A DNA stretch of 64,000 nucleotides. Origin: JBFXAM01 sp050184295. Lineage in GTDB: Bacteria > Planctomycetota > Phycisphaerae > UBA1845 > Fen-1342. Of this stretch, positions 49,173 to 58,693 are shown piece by piece. The translations under genes were made by a program, and so were the position numbers. Each line of letters begins with the position of its first letter. The first letter of the stretch is position 1. The DNA lies in the NCBI GenBank assembly GCA_050184295.1, contig JBFXAM010000001.1, positions 124,001 through 188,000 on the forward strand, read 5' to 3'. The notes beneath the pieces were generated by a model. The model was not told where the DNA came from, ran no database searches, and worked only from the letters and a program-made list of their open reading frames with translations.

Positions 49173-50354
49173 ATGAGAATCGAACTCTCTCGTCGGGTAC
49201 AGGTGCTGAAGCCGTCCGCGCCGCTGGCGACGGTCGAAAAAGCGCGCTCGCTGCGCGAGCGCGGCGCCGACGTCGTCGACTTCAGCGCCGGGCAGCCGGA
49301 CTTTGACACGCCGCAGGACATCAAGGACGCCGCCGTCGCAGCCCTGGCGGCGGGCGACACGAAATATCCGACCCCGGTCGTCGGCAAGACGCCGCTGCGG
49401 GATGCCGTCTGCACTTACCTTCGGCGCTATTGCGCTCTGGAGTATGAGGCGGCACAGGTGTGCGTGACGGTCGGCGCAAAAGATGCGCTGCACCTCGCGT
49501 TCGCGTCGCTGCTGGACCCCGGCGACGAGGTCGTCATCCCCGTGCCCTACTGGGTCAGTTATCCGGAGCAGGTCCGCCTCTTCGACGGCGCGCCGGTCTT
49601 TGTCGAGGGGCGCGAGCGCGACGGCGCCAAGATCACCGGAGAGTCGCTGCGCGCTGCGCTCACGCCGCGAACGCGTGTGCTCGTGCTCAACAGTCCATCA
49701 AACCCGAGCGGCGCGGTGTATTCACGTGCGGAGTTGGAGCGGCTCGCCGCCGCGGTGCGTGAACATCCGCACGTCTTTGTGCTCAGCGACGAGATGTACC
49801 ACCGCCTACTGTTCACGAGCGAGCCGTACACGAGCTTCGCGGCGCTGCCCGGCATGATGGAGCGCACGCTCACGATCAATGGATTCAGCAAGACCTTTGC
49901 AATGACCGGCTGGCGCCTGGGTTTCGCGGCGGGCCCGGCCGATCTGGTCGCGGCGATGGGGCGCTTGCAGGGCCAGACCACCAGCGGCGCGACGAGCTTC
50001 GTGCAGACCGCGGCCGTGAAGGCGCTGAACGGGGAGCAGGAATTCGTCGAGACGATGCGGTCGGCGTTCCGGGCGCGCGGCGAGAAGATGCACGCGGCGC
50101 TGAGCAAGCTGCGCGGCGTGCGGTCGCGGTTTCCCGACGGTGCGTTCTACTGCTTCCCCGACGTTTCCGGCACCTTCGCGAAGCTGGGCGTGCAGAACTC
50201 GACCGAGTTCGCCGACGCGGCGCTCGAGCAGGCCCACGTGGCGCTGGTGTCGGGTGAGCCGTTCGGATCATCGACGCACGTGCGCCTCAGCTTTGCGACG
50301 AGCCTTGAGCAGATCGAACGCGGGATGGAGAAGCTGGCGCGGTGGCTGGGGTAG
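49173..50354 (+). CDS. Class I PLP-dependent aminotransferase (aspartate aminotransferase type)
   Basis: Transfers amino groups between amino and 2-oxo acids using PLP. 393 aa, normal length. Key motifs: FSAGQPDFDTP, TKYPTPVVGKTPLRDAV, TVGAKDAL, NSPSNPSGAVYS (Asn and carboxylate contact), VLSDEMYHRL (Asp-Tyr pair), and the Schiff-base Lys240 in NGFSKTFAMTGWRLGF. The C-terminal Arg is in STHVRLSFATS. Fold type I, subgroup of thermophile-type AspC; substrate specificity cannot be fixed from sequence. An AAGGG lies upstream of the ATG. Confidence 0.92.
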   Translation: MRIELSRRVQVLKPSAPLATVEKARSLRERGADVVDFSAGQPDFDTPQDIKDAAVAALAAGDTKYPTPVVGKTPLRDAVCTYLRRYCALEYEAAQVCVTVGAKDALHLAFASLLDPGDEVVIPVPYWVSYPEQVRLFDGAPVFVEGRERDGAKITGESLRAALTPRTRVLVLNSPSNPSGAVYSRAELERLAAAVREHPHVFVLSDEMYHRLLFTSEPYTSFAALPGMMERTLTINGFSKTFAMTGWRLGFAAGPADLVAAMGRLQGQTTSGATSFVQTAAVKALNGEQEFVETMRSAFRARGEKMHAALSKLRGVRSRFPDGAFYCFPDVSGTFAKLGVQNSTEFADAALEQAHVALVSGEPFGSSTHVRLSFATSLEQIERGMEKLARWLG

Positions 50355-50390
50355 GCGTCGGTCGGAACGGCGCACCGCGCGGCCCGAGCT

Positions 50391-50591
50391 TCACTCCGCC
50401 AGCAGCGGCTCCCAGAACGCGCGCGTGAGCGACGGCGGAAAGCGGCCCGAATTCGCCGGGATGATCGGGATGCGCGTCGCGAGCTCGGGGTGCTGAAGGC
50501 ACTCGGTCAGAAACGCGTTGGTCTCGTCGATGATGCGGGCGCGGATTTCGTCCCACGACTCGGCCTTGCGGATTCGCCGCTGAAAGAGCAT
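50391..50591 (-). CDS. Small uncharacterised protein
   Basis: 66 codons, ATG to stop, beginning MLFQRRIRKAESWDEIR with a helical middle (IIDETNAFLTECLQHPELA) and RIPIIPANSGRFPPSL. Composition is more protein-like than the surrounding shadow frames. It lies between the aminotransferase (convergent) and a membrane-protein gene on the same strand. I do not recognise it. Confidence 0.5.
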   Translation of the reverse strand: MLFQRRIRKAESWDEIRARIIDETNAFLTECLQHPELATRIPIIPANSGRFPPSLTRAFWEPLLAE

Positions 50592-50631
50592 CTGCGCCGA
50601 CCTCGACGAATGTCCGGGAGCGACGCGCGGG

Positions 50632-51567
50632 CTACTCGCCGTGCTCGCTCGCCTCGCCGAAATGCAAGCCCCACAGAACCGCGACCATTCCGACGCCGAT
50701 CATCTCGATCGGCAGGGCGCGGACCAGCGCGTGGACCGGAATGATGTTGACTTGAGTATAGGGGGCCGGCAGCGCCGGCTGGAGCGCCGCATAAAGAATC
50801 CCCGCCCCGCCGACGAGCAGCGGGGCCGGCCAGTACCAGCGGGCGTCGGCGACCCGGAAGAGCCGGTGGGCCGCCAGCGCGCCGACGAAAAACGCCGCCG
50901 TCAGCGCGAAGAACACCTGTCCGCGGCGCGTCGTCGCGACGCGCGGCCCCATCAGCACCAGCAACGCGACCGCCGAGATCAACGCCGTCGTCAGCAGGCA
51001 CAGAACGCCGTTCGCGGGGGCCGCCCGGTTCGCGCCGGCACCCGCACGACGCGCGTTGGCGCCCCCGGCGATCGGCCCGGCGGGGTCGACGCCGGCGGCA
51101 GGGCGGGATCGGCGGGCGAGCACCCAACTCGCACAAAACGCCGCGCCGGACACGCCGGCCGCCAGCAGCGCATAATCGGGGAGCAGGGCGAGATACGGTG
51201 CGGCGCGCCCGGGCTCGACGCGCTCGTTTCGGAGCTTCAGCCAATCGTCCATCGTTCCGCCGGTCGCGGCCCACAGCGCTAGCGCAACGCCCAGCACGAT
51301 CATCGGACGCGTCGCGTGGCGCTCCGGGGCCATCGCGGCGGTAATCGCCCCGGCCGCGGCAACGACGCAGAGGAACAAAGGAGCCCCCAGCAGGGCGGAC
51401 CAGGATGCGGCCAGAACGACGGGCCGCTCGATCCCAGGCGGCACAAGCAGCGGGGCGGCGAGAAAGCGCAGCGCAGCCCAAGCGAGCAGCACGCTCAGCC
51501 AAAAGCTGATGCGCGCCGGCCACGCAGAATCGGCGGGCGCAGGTTCGGAATGGGGCTTCGCGGCCAC
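50632..51567 (-). CDS. Multi-pass membrane protein of unknown function
   Basis: 311 aa from GTG 51567. About eight hydrophobic segments (ISFWLSVLLAWAALRFL, LFLCVVAAAGAITAAM, MIVLGVALALWAA, YALLAAGVSGAAFCASWVL, LLTTALISAVALLVLMG, VFFALTAAFFVGALAA, MIGVGMVAVLWGLHF). No conserved catalytic or transport motif. The start codon has no clear SD. Confidence 0.72.
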   Translation of the reverse strand: MAAKPHSEPAPADSAWPARISFWLSVLLAWAALRFLAAPLLVPPGIERPVVLAASWSALLGAPLFLCVVAAAGAITAAMAPERHATRPMIVLGVALALWAATGGTMDDWLKLRNERVEPGRAAPYLALLPDYALLAAGVSGAAFCASWVLARRSRPAAGVDPAGPIAGGANARRAGAGANRAAPANGVLCLLTTALISAVALLVLMGPRVATTRRGQVFFALTAAFFVGALAAHRLFRVADARWYWPAPLLVGGAGILYAALQPALPAPYTQVNIIPVHALVRALPIEMIGVGMVAVLWGLHFGEASEHGE

Positions 51568-51664
51568 GCGGGGAGGCTATCATGGCGGCTGCGGTCCGGT
51601 CAATGGAGACGGTGTGGCGGGTAGCGGGTCAGTTTCGCGGAACAGTAAATTTGAAAGGGTGATA

Positions 51665-51711
51665 CGGGCGGCTCGCCCGCTCATGCCGAAGACACGGGCG
51701 AGACGCCCGTG
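51665..51711. repeat. Two REP-like palindromes upstream of ECF module 4
   Basis: CGGGCGGCTCGCCCG at 51665-51679 and CACGGGCG-aga-CGCCCGTG at 51693-51711; the latter is followed by CCAC, giving GTGG-palindrome on the minus strand. They lie in the 261-bp gap before the sigma gene. Confidence 0.65.
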
Positions 51712-51828
51712 CCACTCGGATCGAACTGACCCACTACCGTGCGGCACGCCGTCCGGAAACGCTTGCCGGGCCGCGTCCGGCGTGCAAGACATTTGTGAAG
51801 CGGCGACATGCGGTAAGTGAAACGCGAC

Positions 51829-52452
51829 ATGAGCCGCTCAGAGCCGCGAGCCGCCGATCCGACGTCAGCGCGTCCTCCGACGGATGTCGCCGGAGACTTT
51901 GCGCGCCAGTTCGACGAGTCCTTTCGTGCGCTCTGGCTGGTGGCCATCGGCGTCGTGCGCGACGCGGGCTGGGCCGAGGACGTGGTTCAGGAGGCGGCGA
52001 TCATCGGCCTCGGAAAACGCGACGAGTTTCGGCCCGGAAGCAACTTTCGCGCCTGGATGGCCCAGATCGTCCGCAACGTCGCGCTGAATTACGCCCGGCG
52101 CGAGAAGCGACGCCGCTCGCAATCGCTCGGCGGCCCCGATGCGGACGCGGCCGAGCGCGTCTCCGCGGGCGAGCTCGGCAGCGGCAACTATCACCTGTCG
52201 CCGCGCGGCCATCTTTCCTCGGACCAGGAGCACTTCGACGATCGCGTGGTGGCGGCCCTGCGCGGCGTGTCGGACACGGCGCGGGCGTGCCTCCTGCTGC
52301 GCACCGTCGAGGGGCTCGAGTATTCCGAGATTGCAGCGATGCTGGAGATACCACCCGGGACTGCGATGAGCCACGTCCATCGAACCCGTATCTACCTGCG
52401 CGAGCGCCTGGCAAGCGACTCGGCGAAGCTGCCGCCGGAGGGCACCGCATGA
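51829..52452 (+). CDS. ECF-type RNA polymerase sigma factor (module 4)
   Basis: 207 aa from ATG 51829 (GTG 51817 also possible). Region 2: DESFRALWLVAIGVVRDAGWAEDVVQEA (in part) and FRAWMAQIVRNVALNYARR. Region 4: LRGVSDTARACLLLRTVEG, then YSEIAAMLEIPPGTAMSHVHRTR. The middle linker includes YHLSPRGHLSSDQ. The stop overlaps the start of the next gene by 4 bp (ATGA, 52449-52452), so sigma and membrane partner are translationally coupled. Confidence 0.92.
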   Translation: MSRSEPRAADPTSARPPTDVAGDFARQFDESFRALWLVAIGVVRDAGWAEDVVQEAAIIGLGKRDEFRPGSNFRAWMAQIVRNVALNYARREKRRRSQSLGGPDADAAERVSAGELGSGNYHLSPRGHLSSDQEHFDDRVVAALRGVSDTARACLLLRTVEGLEYSEIAAMLEIPPGTAMSHVHRTRIYLRERLASDSAKLPPEGTA

Positions 52453-53327
52453 CCGGGCGCCACGAGCCGGCGAAGTTCGCAGAGCTCGATCGCTATCTTG
52501 ACGGCCAACTCGACGCCGCCGAGCGCAGCGCGTTCGAGCGGCGGCTCGCGACGGACGCGGAGCTGCGCGCGGCGGTTGACCGACAGCACGCGATCGACGC
52601 ATCGCTGCGCCGGAGTTTCGCCGCCCCGGATGCCGCCGCGCTGCTGGACCGCGCGCTGGCGAACGGTCGGACGAACGAACGCACGCCGGCGAAGAAGCCC
52701 GCCCCCGCCGCGACGCGCATGGCGTTGATCCGGCGCTATTCGGCGGCCGCCGCCATCATCATCATCGTGACCGGCGCCGGTCTCTGGATCGGCACGGAGA
52801 TCGACGACTGGTCGTATCGCTGGAACGCGCCGCCGCCGCCGAAGAAGCTGACCATGCCGCAGGTCTACTTCCAGAAGATCGGCGACGGGTTCAAGCCCGA
52901 CTGGCTGTGCGAGAACGACCAGCAATTCGCGTCGACGTTCTACTTCCGGCTCGGCGAAGGTCTGCTGCTCACCAGCCCGCTGCCGAGCGACGTCAAGGTG
53001 CTCGGCATTGGCTACGCGTACGTGCTCTCCGAGCGCACGACGTATGTGATGGCAGACGTGCACGGCGACAAAGTGCTCGTGTTCGTCGATAAGAACGTCA
53101 ACGCGCTGCCCGAGGGTGGCGAGTGGTGTGGAAACGAAGTCCGCATGTTCGAGCGCAAGATCGGACCGCTTGTTCTTTACGAGGCCTCGACGCTGCGCGA
53201 ACCACAGATGCTGGAGCTCTTCTACATTCCGGTCATGCCCGAGGAGTGGAAGCTGGCGGGCCCCTACGGGCCGGCGTTGACCGCACCCACCACCGCGCCG
53301 ACACCGCCGACTGCGCCGCCGCCGTAG
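52449..53327 (+). CDS. Anti-sigma-like single-pass membrane protein (module 4)
   Basis: 292 aa. The N-terminus (FAELDRYLDGQLDAAERSAF, RRLATDAELRAAVDRQ) matches the short cytoplasmic domain common to planctomycete anti-sigma proteins; no zinc motif. A membrane segment is at about residues 95-115 (YSAAAAIIIIVTGAGLWIG). The outer domain (~170 aa) includes MPQVYFQKIGDGFKPDWLCE and GIGYAYVLSERTTYVMADV and ends in a Pro/Thr tail. The role is inferred from the 4-bp overlap with the ECF gene. Confidence 0.82.
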   Translation: MTGRHEPAKFAELDRYLDGQLDAAERSAFERRLATDAELRAAVDRQHAIDASLRRSFAAPDAAALLDRALANGRTNERTPAKKPAPAATRMALIRRYSAAAAIIIIVTGAGLWIGTEIDDWSYRWNAPPPPKKLTMPQVYFQKIGDGFKPDWLCENDQQFASTFYFRLGEGLLLTSPLPSDVKVLGIGYAYVLSERTTYVMADVHGDKVLVFVDKNVNALPEGGEWCGNEVRMFERKIGPLVLYEASTLREPQMLELFYIPVMPEEWKLAGPYGPALTAPTTAPTPPTAPPP

Positions 53328-53406
53328 GCGCCGGCCGCAACCGCCGCGGACCGGCTTCGGCATCGCCACGCGACCGCGATACCGCGACCGCGTGCACCGC
53401 GCGCGA

Positions 53407-53412
53407 TACCAT
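53407..53412 (+). promoter_or_regulatory. TACCAT -10-like box placed for leaderless transcription of rsmG
   Basis: TACCAT 6 nt before the ATG at 53419; no SD in between. Confidence 0.3.
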
Positions 53413-53418
53413 TTCCGC

Positions 53419-54123
53419 ATGACGCACGCCGAGGTTTGCGACGCGGGTTTCGCCATCGAGCGCGCGGCCCACGCGCGCCTCGAGCACTTCATCGCGCTGC
53501 TGCTGGCCGAAAACGAGCGCGCGAACCTGACGGCGGCGCGCGACGCCGCGACGCTCTGGCGGGCGCACGTGCTCGACAGCCTGGCGCTGATGCCCCAACT
53601 TCGAGAGGCGCGCGTCGGACGGCTGATCGACGTGGGCTGCGGCGGTGGGTTGCCGGGGCTGCCGCTGGCGTGTGCGCTGCCCGCGCTCGCGGTGACGCTG
53701 TTGGACGCGACCGGCAAGAAGGTCGCCGCGGTCGAGCGCATCGCCGCGGCGCTGGGGCTGGCGAACGTGCGAGGCATCCACGCCCGCGCGGAAGAGGCGG
53801 CGCACGACGCGGCGTTGCGCGAGAGCTTCGATGCGGCGGTCGCGCGGGCGGTCGCGCCGCTCGCCGTACTGATCGAGTATTGCGCCGGGTTCGTGCGGCC
53901 GATGGGGTGGCTGTGGTTCATGAAAACGCGCAGCGCGCTCGAGATCGAGATTCCCGCGGCGGCGTCGGCCGCAAAGGCCTGCGGCGTCGAACTCCGCGAC
54001 GCACGGGATTACGCGTTGCCCGGCGAAGCCCCGGGACGCGCCATTCTGGCGTGTCAAAGGACGCGGGCACTCGATCCGCGGTTGCCGCGCCGGGCGGGCG
54101 CCGCGACCCGCAGGACGCTGTAG
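53419..54123 (+). CDS. rsmG: 16S rRNA (guanine-N7) methyltransferase
   Basis: Methylates G527 of 16S rRNA (E. coli numbering) using SAM. 234 aa. Motifs: ENERANLTAARDAATLWRAHVLDSL (in part), the SAM loop LIDVGCGGGLPGLPLA, VTLLDATGKKVAAVERIA and FDAAVARAVAPLAVL. The ATG at 53419 is preferred over 53392 because the family starts a short way before the helix containing LEHFIALLLAENE. In many bacteria it sits with gidA or parAB; not here. The next gene is convergent. Confidence 0.93.
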   Translation: MTHAEVCDAGFAIERAAHARLEHFIALLLAENERANLTAARDAATLWRAHVLDSLALMPQLREARVGRLIDVGCGGGLPGLPLACALPALAVTLLDATGKKVAAVERIAAALGLANVRGIHARAEEAAHDAALRESFDAAVARAVAPLAVLIEYCAGFVRPMGWLWFMKTRSALEIEIPAAASAAKACGVELRDARDYALPGEAPGRAILACQRTRALDPRLPRRAGAATRRTL

Positions 54124-54149
54124 GTCACGGCCAAAGGATGTCGCCGCGA

Positions 54150-54908
54150 TCAGCGGTTCTGCGAAAGCACCTGAAACAGCCGCACGACGCCGGCGGCCAG
54201 CAGCGACACGATGAGCAAGAACAGGAGCATGCCGATCGCGAAGCCGAGGATCGGCCAGCTGTCGAGCACGAATTCGCGCACTGCGGGCGCGAGCGACGCG
54301 AGCACGCCGACGACGAGGCCGCCGAGCAGGATCGCGGCGAGCGTTCCGCGGCGGTTGCCTTCGATCGGCGCCATGCGGACGGTCAGACAGACGGCGAGGT
54401 AGAGGAAGAGCGCGTTCTGCCAGTGGAGCAGGTTGCTTTCGAGTACGGCGGCGAGCATGGTCTGGGCGAGCGTGATGCCGCTGCGCAGCAGTTCCCAGGT
54501 TTCGTCGAGCGACGACGGGAGGCGCTGCGCGACCTGCACGGCGCCCTCCGCGGCAAGCGCCGGCAGCACGTCGCCGCCCAGCCAGCGGCTGGCGAGATAC
54601 AAACCGGCGCAACAGGTGGTGAGCGGGAGCAGGCCGACGACGATGGCGCCGATGATGGGAATGCGGGGCGTTTCGGGCGTGTCGGTCTTGGGCTCGCCGG
54701 ACTTGTCGTCGCTCATCAACACGGTGTTGCGGATCGGGTTGCCGGTGATGAGCAACCCGACGACGTGGCCGATCGTGGCGGCGAGCGTTCCGGGAAGCAG
54801 CAGGCTGTTGACCGCCCGCGGCTTCAGCAAGCCGCTCCAGATGCTGTGAATTCCCCAGGCACAGAAAACGGCCACAAACAGCCAGAAGGTGAGGGCGGCG
54901 TAGAGCAT
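54150..54908 (-). CDS. Multi-pass membrane protein of unknown function
   Basis: 252 aa from ATG 54908, which has GAGGTGG upstream. Hydrophobic segments are LTFWLFVAVFCAWGIHSIW, LLLPGTLAATIGHVVGLLI, IPIIGAIVVGLLPLTTCCA, ALFLYLAVCLTVRM, LAAILLGGLVVGVLASLA and ILGFAIGMLLFLLIVSLLAAG. An acidic cytoplasmic loop (DDKSGEPKTDTPET) separates the second and third. I do not recognise the family. Confidence 0.75.
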   Translation of the reverse strand: MLYAALTFWLFVAVFCAWGIHSIWSGLLKPRAVNSLLLPGTLAATIGHVVGLLITGNPIRNTVLMSDDKSGEPKTDTPETPRIPIIGAIVVGLLPLTTCCAGLYLASRWLGGDVLPALAAEGAVQVAQRLPSSLDETWELLRSGITLAQTMLAAVLESNLLHWQNALFLYLAVCLTVRMAPIEGNRRGTLAAILLGGLVVGVLASLAPAVREFVLDSWPILGFAIGMLLFLLIVSLLAAGVVRLFQVLSQNR

Positions 54909-54994
54909 GGTTCCACCTCGCGTGCCGCGTGTATCCGCCGGCCAATCGAGGCCGCGGCCGGTTGCCGCCGCGCTCCGTCGCGGCAGGTCGCGAG

Positions 54995-55000
54995 TATCAT
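54995..55000 (+). promoter_or_regulatory. TATCAT -10-like box for the MazG-like/DUF1570 operon
   Basis: TATCAT at 54995-55000, ~90 bp before the GTG at 55091; the -35 region is weak. Confidence 0.3.
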
Positions 55001-55090
55001 AACGCGTGCGGCGTGTGCGGCACGCCCGCGCGGCGGCGGGCGACACCGAACGCGCCTCCGCGAGCGGCACGAATCCAACCGGGAGGCACC

Positions 55091-55384
55091 GTGCAGATCC
55101 GCGAGTTTCAGCAATTGATCGACCGCATGTACTCCGATCGCGACCGCGAGCGCGGACCGGCCAAGACGTTCATCTGGTTCGCCGAGGAATTCGGCGAGTT
55201 GGCGCGGGCGATCGCGCGGCGGGAGAAGGCGGACATGCCGGGTGAGTTCGCCGACGTGTTCGCGTGGCTCGTGACGCTCGCCAACGTCGAGGGCGTCGAT
55301 CTTGAAGCCGCGATCGAGAAATTCGCGCGCGGCTGTCCGGGCTGCGGGGCGATGGTGTGTCACTGCGAGGAGAAGATGACATGA
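55091..55384 (+). CDS. MazG-like nucleotide pyrophosphohydrolase with C-terminal Cys cluster
   Basis: 97 aa from GTG 55091 (GGGAGG 4-5 nt upstream). The all-alpha MazG/dUTPase-like core is visible: FIWFAEEFGELARAIAR (EExxE-like metal site) and GEFADVFAWLVTLANVEGVDL (ExxD site). These enzymes hydrolyse NTPs or dNTPs to NMPs for nucleotide-pool cleaning. The last ~15 residues, CPGCGAMVCHCEE, contain four Cys and a His, suggesting a small zinc site not usual for the family. The stop overlaps the next start (ATGA). Confidence 0.85.
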   Translation: MQIREFQQLIDRMYSDRDRERGPAKTFIWFAEEFGELARAIARREKADMPGEFADVFAWLVTLANVEGVDLEAAIEKFARGCPGCGAMVCHCEEKMT

Positions 55385-56685
55385 GCGCGAACCGCGGCAA
55401 ACCGCCCAAACAAGGCCGTCGCGCGCTAGCGCTTTTCGTCGTCGCGCTGGCGGCCGCGACCGCATTGGGGCAGGCCGGCCTGCGCCGCTACGAGACTCGG
55501 TATTACGACCTCTACACCGACCTCGACCGCGACACGATGCGCGAAGCCGCCATGCGCATCACCACCATGGCCGAGGAGTATTACCGCCGGACGCGCGGCT
55601 TCGCGGGCGAAGTCGGCGAAAAGCTGCCGTTCTATCTGTTCCGCGACGTCGACGACTACATGAGCAACGGCGGCCCGATGGGCACGATCGGCGTATTCAA
55701 CGGCCGGCGCCTGATGGCGATCGCCGGGCCGATTGCCGGCGACCAGACCTGGCACACGGTTCAGCACGAGGGCTTTCATCAGTTCGTCCACGCGGTCATC
55801 GGCGGCGACATCCCCATCTGGGCCAACGAGGGGCTGGCCGAGTACTTCGGCGAAGGCGAATGGAGCGGCGACGGCTTCTATAGCGGCCTGGTGCCGCCGA
55901 AACGACTGAAACGCCTGCGCGAGCGCCTGGCGCGCGACGAAATGAAGTCGCTGAAGGAGATGATGCTGCTGCCGCACGCCGTCTGGAATGCCGAAATCAG
56001 CGGCGCGAACTATGACCAGGCCTGGTCGATGGTGCACTTTCTCGCGCACGCCGAGGACGGCAAGTATGCCAAGCCGTTTCACGCGTTCCTGCGGCAGGTG
56101 AGCCACGGCGCGAAGTGGGACGCGGCGTGGTCGCGCAACTTTGGCCGGGACGTGACGGCGTTTGAGTCGCGCTGGCGCGACTGGTGGAAGGGCCTGCCGG
56201 ACGACCCGACCGCCGATCGCCTTGCGGAGTGGCAGGTGGCCACGTTGACCAGTTTTTTTGCGCGGGCGGCAAGCCAGCGCCAGTATTTCGAGGATGCGAA
56301 CGTGTTCTTTGCGGCGGCGCGCGAGAACGCGCTCAAGGCGCACGCCGACGACTGGTTGCCGCGGACGCTGCTGAACCGGGCCTTGCAGGGCGTCGAGACG
56401 GTCGGGGAGTGGAGCGTCGACAAGGGCGCCGGCGGACGCAAGCTCGTGCTCCAGCGCAGCGACGGGCTGACGCTGGTCGGCTCGCACACACTGCGCGGCG
56501 GGCGTGTGAAGGACGTGATTGTGAAGCCGATGAAAGCCGGCAAGGAGGCACGAAAGGACAAGCCCACCGCGGCGCCGCGCGACGATCCCGAGGCGGCCGG
56601 CGACGACGCGGACGACGCGCCGGCGGACGCCAAACCCGGCAGCAACGCAGAGCCGAAGAACCGTGCGAACAAAGGTGGCGGTTGA
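55381..56685 (+). CDS. Exported DUF1570-like gluzincin peptidase
   Basis: 434 aa. A signal peptide (LALFVVALAAATALGQ) leads to a region with the YDLYTDLDRDTMREA opening seen in DUF1570-type proteins. The zinc motif is HEGFHQFVH (His129, His133), followed by PIWANEGLAEYFGEGEWSG, whose Glu gives the third ligand of the gluzincin pattern. TPR-like or linker sequence follows, then a charged, Lys/Asp/Ala-rich tail. Start overlaps the MazG-like stop by 4 bp, so the two are co-translated even though one product is cytoplasmic and the other exported. Confidence 0.85.
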   Translation: MSANRGKPPKQGRRALALFVVALAAATALGQAGLRRYETRYYDLYTDLDRDTMREAAMRITTMAEEYYRRTRGFAGEVGEKLPFYLFRDVDDYMSNGGPMGTIGVFNGRRLMAIAGPIAGDQTWHTVQHEGFHQFVHAVIGGDIPIWANEGLAEYFGEGEWSGDGFYSGLVPPKRLKRLRERLARDEMKSLKEMMLLPHAVWNAEISGANYDQAWSMVHFLAHAEDGKYAKPFHAFLRQVSHGAKWDAAWSRNFGRDVTAFESRWRDWWKGLPDDPTADRLAEWQVATLTSFFARAASQRQYFEDANVFFAAARENALKAHADDWLPRTLLNRALQGVETVGEWSVDKGAGGRKLVLQRSDGLTLVGSHTLRGGRVKDVIVKPMKAGKEARKDKPTAAPRDDPEAAGDDADDAPADAKPGSNAEPKNRANKGGG

Positions 56686-56810
56686 GCGTGGACTCGCGTG
56701 GCCCTTCGGGGTGCGCGAACAACGAACCTCGCGCTCTGCGGGTTTCGGTCAACGCGCGACGTTCACCCCGCGCGACGCTCCCTCGCCCCGGCGGGGCTGA
56801 AGCAGAGCAC

Positions 56811-57776
56811 TCACGTCACTGGCGTCAACGCCGGGCGACCCAGCAATACCGCGACGATGTTCTCCGCGGCCAGTTTCGCCATCGCGCCGCGCGTCTGCGT
56901 GGTGGCGCTGCCGAGGTGCGGCAGCAGCGTGACATTCGGCAGATCGAGCAGCGCGGGGTGAACGCGCGGCTCTTCCTCGTAGACGTCGAGACCGGCAGCC
57001 GCGATTGTGCCGGTGCGAAGCGCGTCCGCGAGTGCGGGCTCGTCGACGAGCGGGCCGCGCGCGGTGTTGATGAGAATCGCGGTGCGCTTCATGCGCACGA
57101 ACTGCGACCGGCTGAACAGGTGTCGATTCTCCGGGCGCATAGGCGCGTGCAGCGAAACGATGTCGGATGACTCGACCAGCGCGTCGAAGTCGACGCGCTG
57201 CGCGCCGACCGTGTGCTCAAGCTCGGCGTTCGTGCGTGGATGGGCATAGACGACGCGCAGGCCGAAAGCGGCGGCCCGCAGCGCGACCGCGGTCCCGATT
57301 CGTCCGGCGCCCACGATGCCGAGTGTCGCGCCGCGCAACTCGAGCCCGAGCATCTGCGTCGGCGCCCAACCCGTCCAGCGCCCCGCGCGGACCAGGCGAT
57401 CGCCCTCGGCAATGCGGCGCGCCGTCGCGAGCAGCAGTGCCCACGTCAGGTCGGCAGTCGTGTCGGTGAGCACGCCGGGCGTGTTCGTGACCACAACGCC
57501 GCGTCGGTGGCACGCGGCGAGGTCGACGTTTTCGTATCCAACGGCGCAGTTTGCGACCACGCGCAGCCCGTCGCCGACGCCCGCCAGCACGCCTTCTTCG
57601 ACGCGATCGCGAAACGCGCACAGGATGCCCCCGACGCCGCGCGCGCGGGCGGCGAATTCACCCGGCGCAAACGGCGTATCCGAGTCGTGAACGTCGACCT
57701 GGAAGCCGGCGTCGCGCAGGACGGCCGCTGCGACTTCGGGAAACCGGCGGGTAATGAGCACGCGAATCATCGGCAT
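56811..57776 (-). CDS. D-isomer-specific 2-hydroxyacid dehydrogenase (glyoxylate/hydroxypyruvate reductase type)
   Basis: NAD(P)H-dependent reductase of 2-oxo acids. 321 aa. The Rossmann loop is GIVGAGRIGTAVA; catalytic Arg lies in INTARGPLVDEPAL, Glu in GLDVYEEEPRVHPAL, and His in LLPHLGSATTQTRGAM. The N-terminal substrate domain has VVANCAVGYENVDL and the hinge TNTPGVLTDTTADL. AAGGA lies upstream of the ATG. Substrate could be glyoxylate, hydroxypyruvate or phosphoglycerate-like acids; I cannot decide. YggS lies 76 bp upstream on the same strand. Confidence 0.92.
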   Translation of the reverse strand: MPMIRVLITRRFPEVAAAVLRDAGFQVDVHDSDTPFAPGEFAARARGVGGILCAFRDRVEEGVLAGVGDGLRVVANCAVGYENVDLAACHRRGVVVTNTPGVLTDTTADLTWALLLATARRIAEGDRLVRAGRWTGWAPTQMLGLELRGATLGIVGAGRIGTAVALRAAAFGLRVVYAHPRTNAELEHTVGAQRVDFDALVESSDIVSLHAPMRPENRHLFSRSQFVRMKRTAILINTARGPLVDEPALADALRTGTIAAAGLDVYEEEPRVHPALLDLPNVTLLPHLGSATTQTRGAMAKLAAENIVAVLLGRPALTPVT

Positions 57777-57851
57777 GGCGGGCGGATCCTTTCGGGCCGT
57801 TGCATTCGGGCGGACCTCGATGGTTGTGCCCCTGGCAGCGCGGGATTCTGC

Positions 57852-58676
<825 letters not shown>

Positions 58677-58678
58677 TC

Positions 58679-58684
58679 TATACT
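58679..58684 (+). promoter_or_regulatory. TATACT -10-like box placed for near-leaderless transcription
   Basis: TATACT at 58679-58684, 9 nt before the ATG at 58694; no SD. It lies within the divergent gap to yggS. Confidence 0.45.
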
Positions 58685-58693
58685 CTGCGCGCG

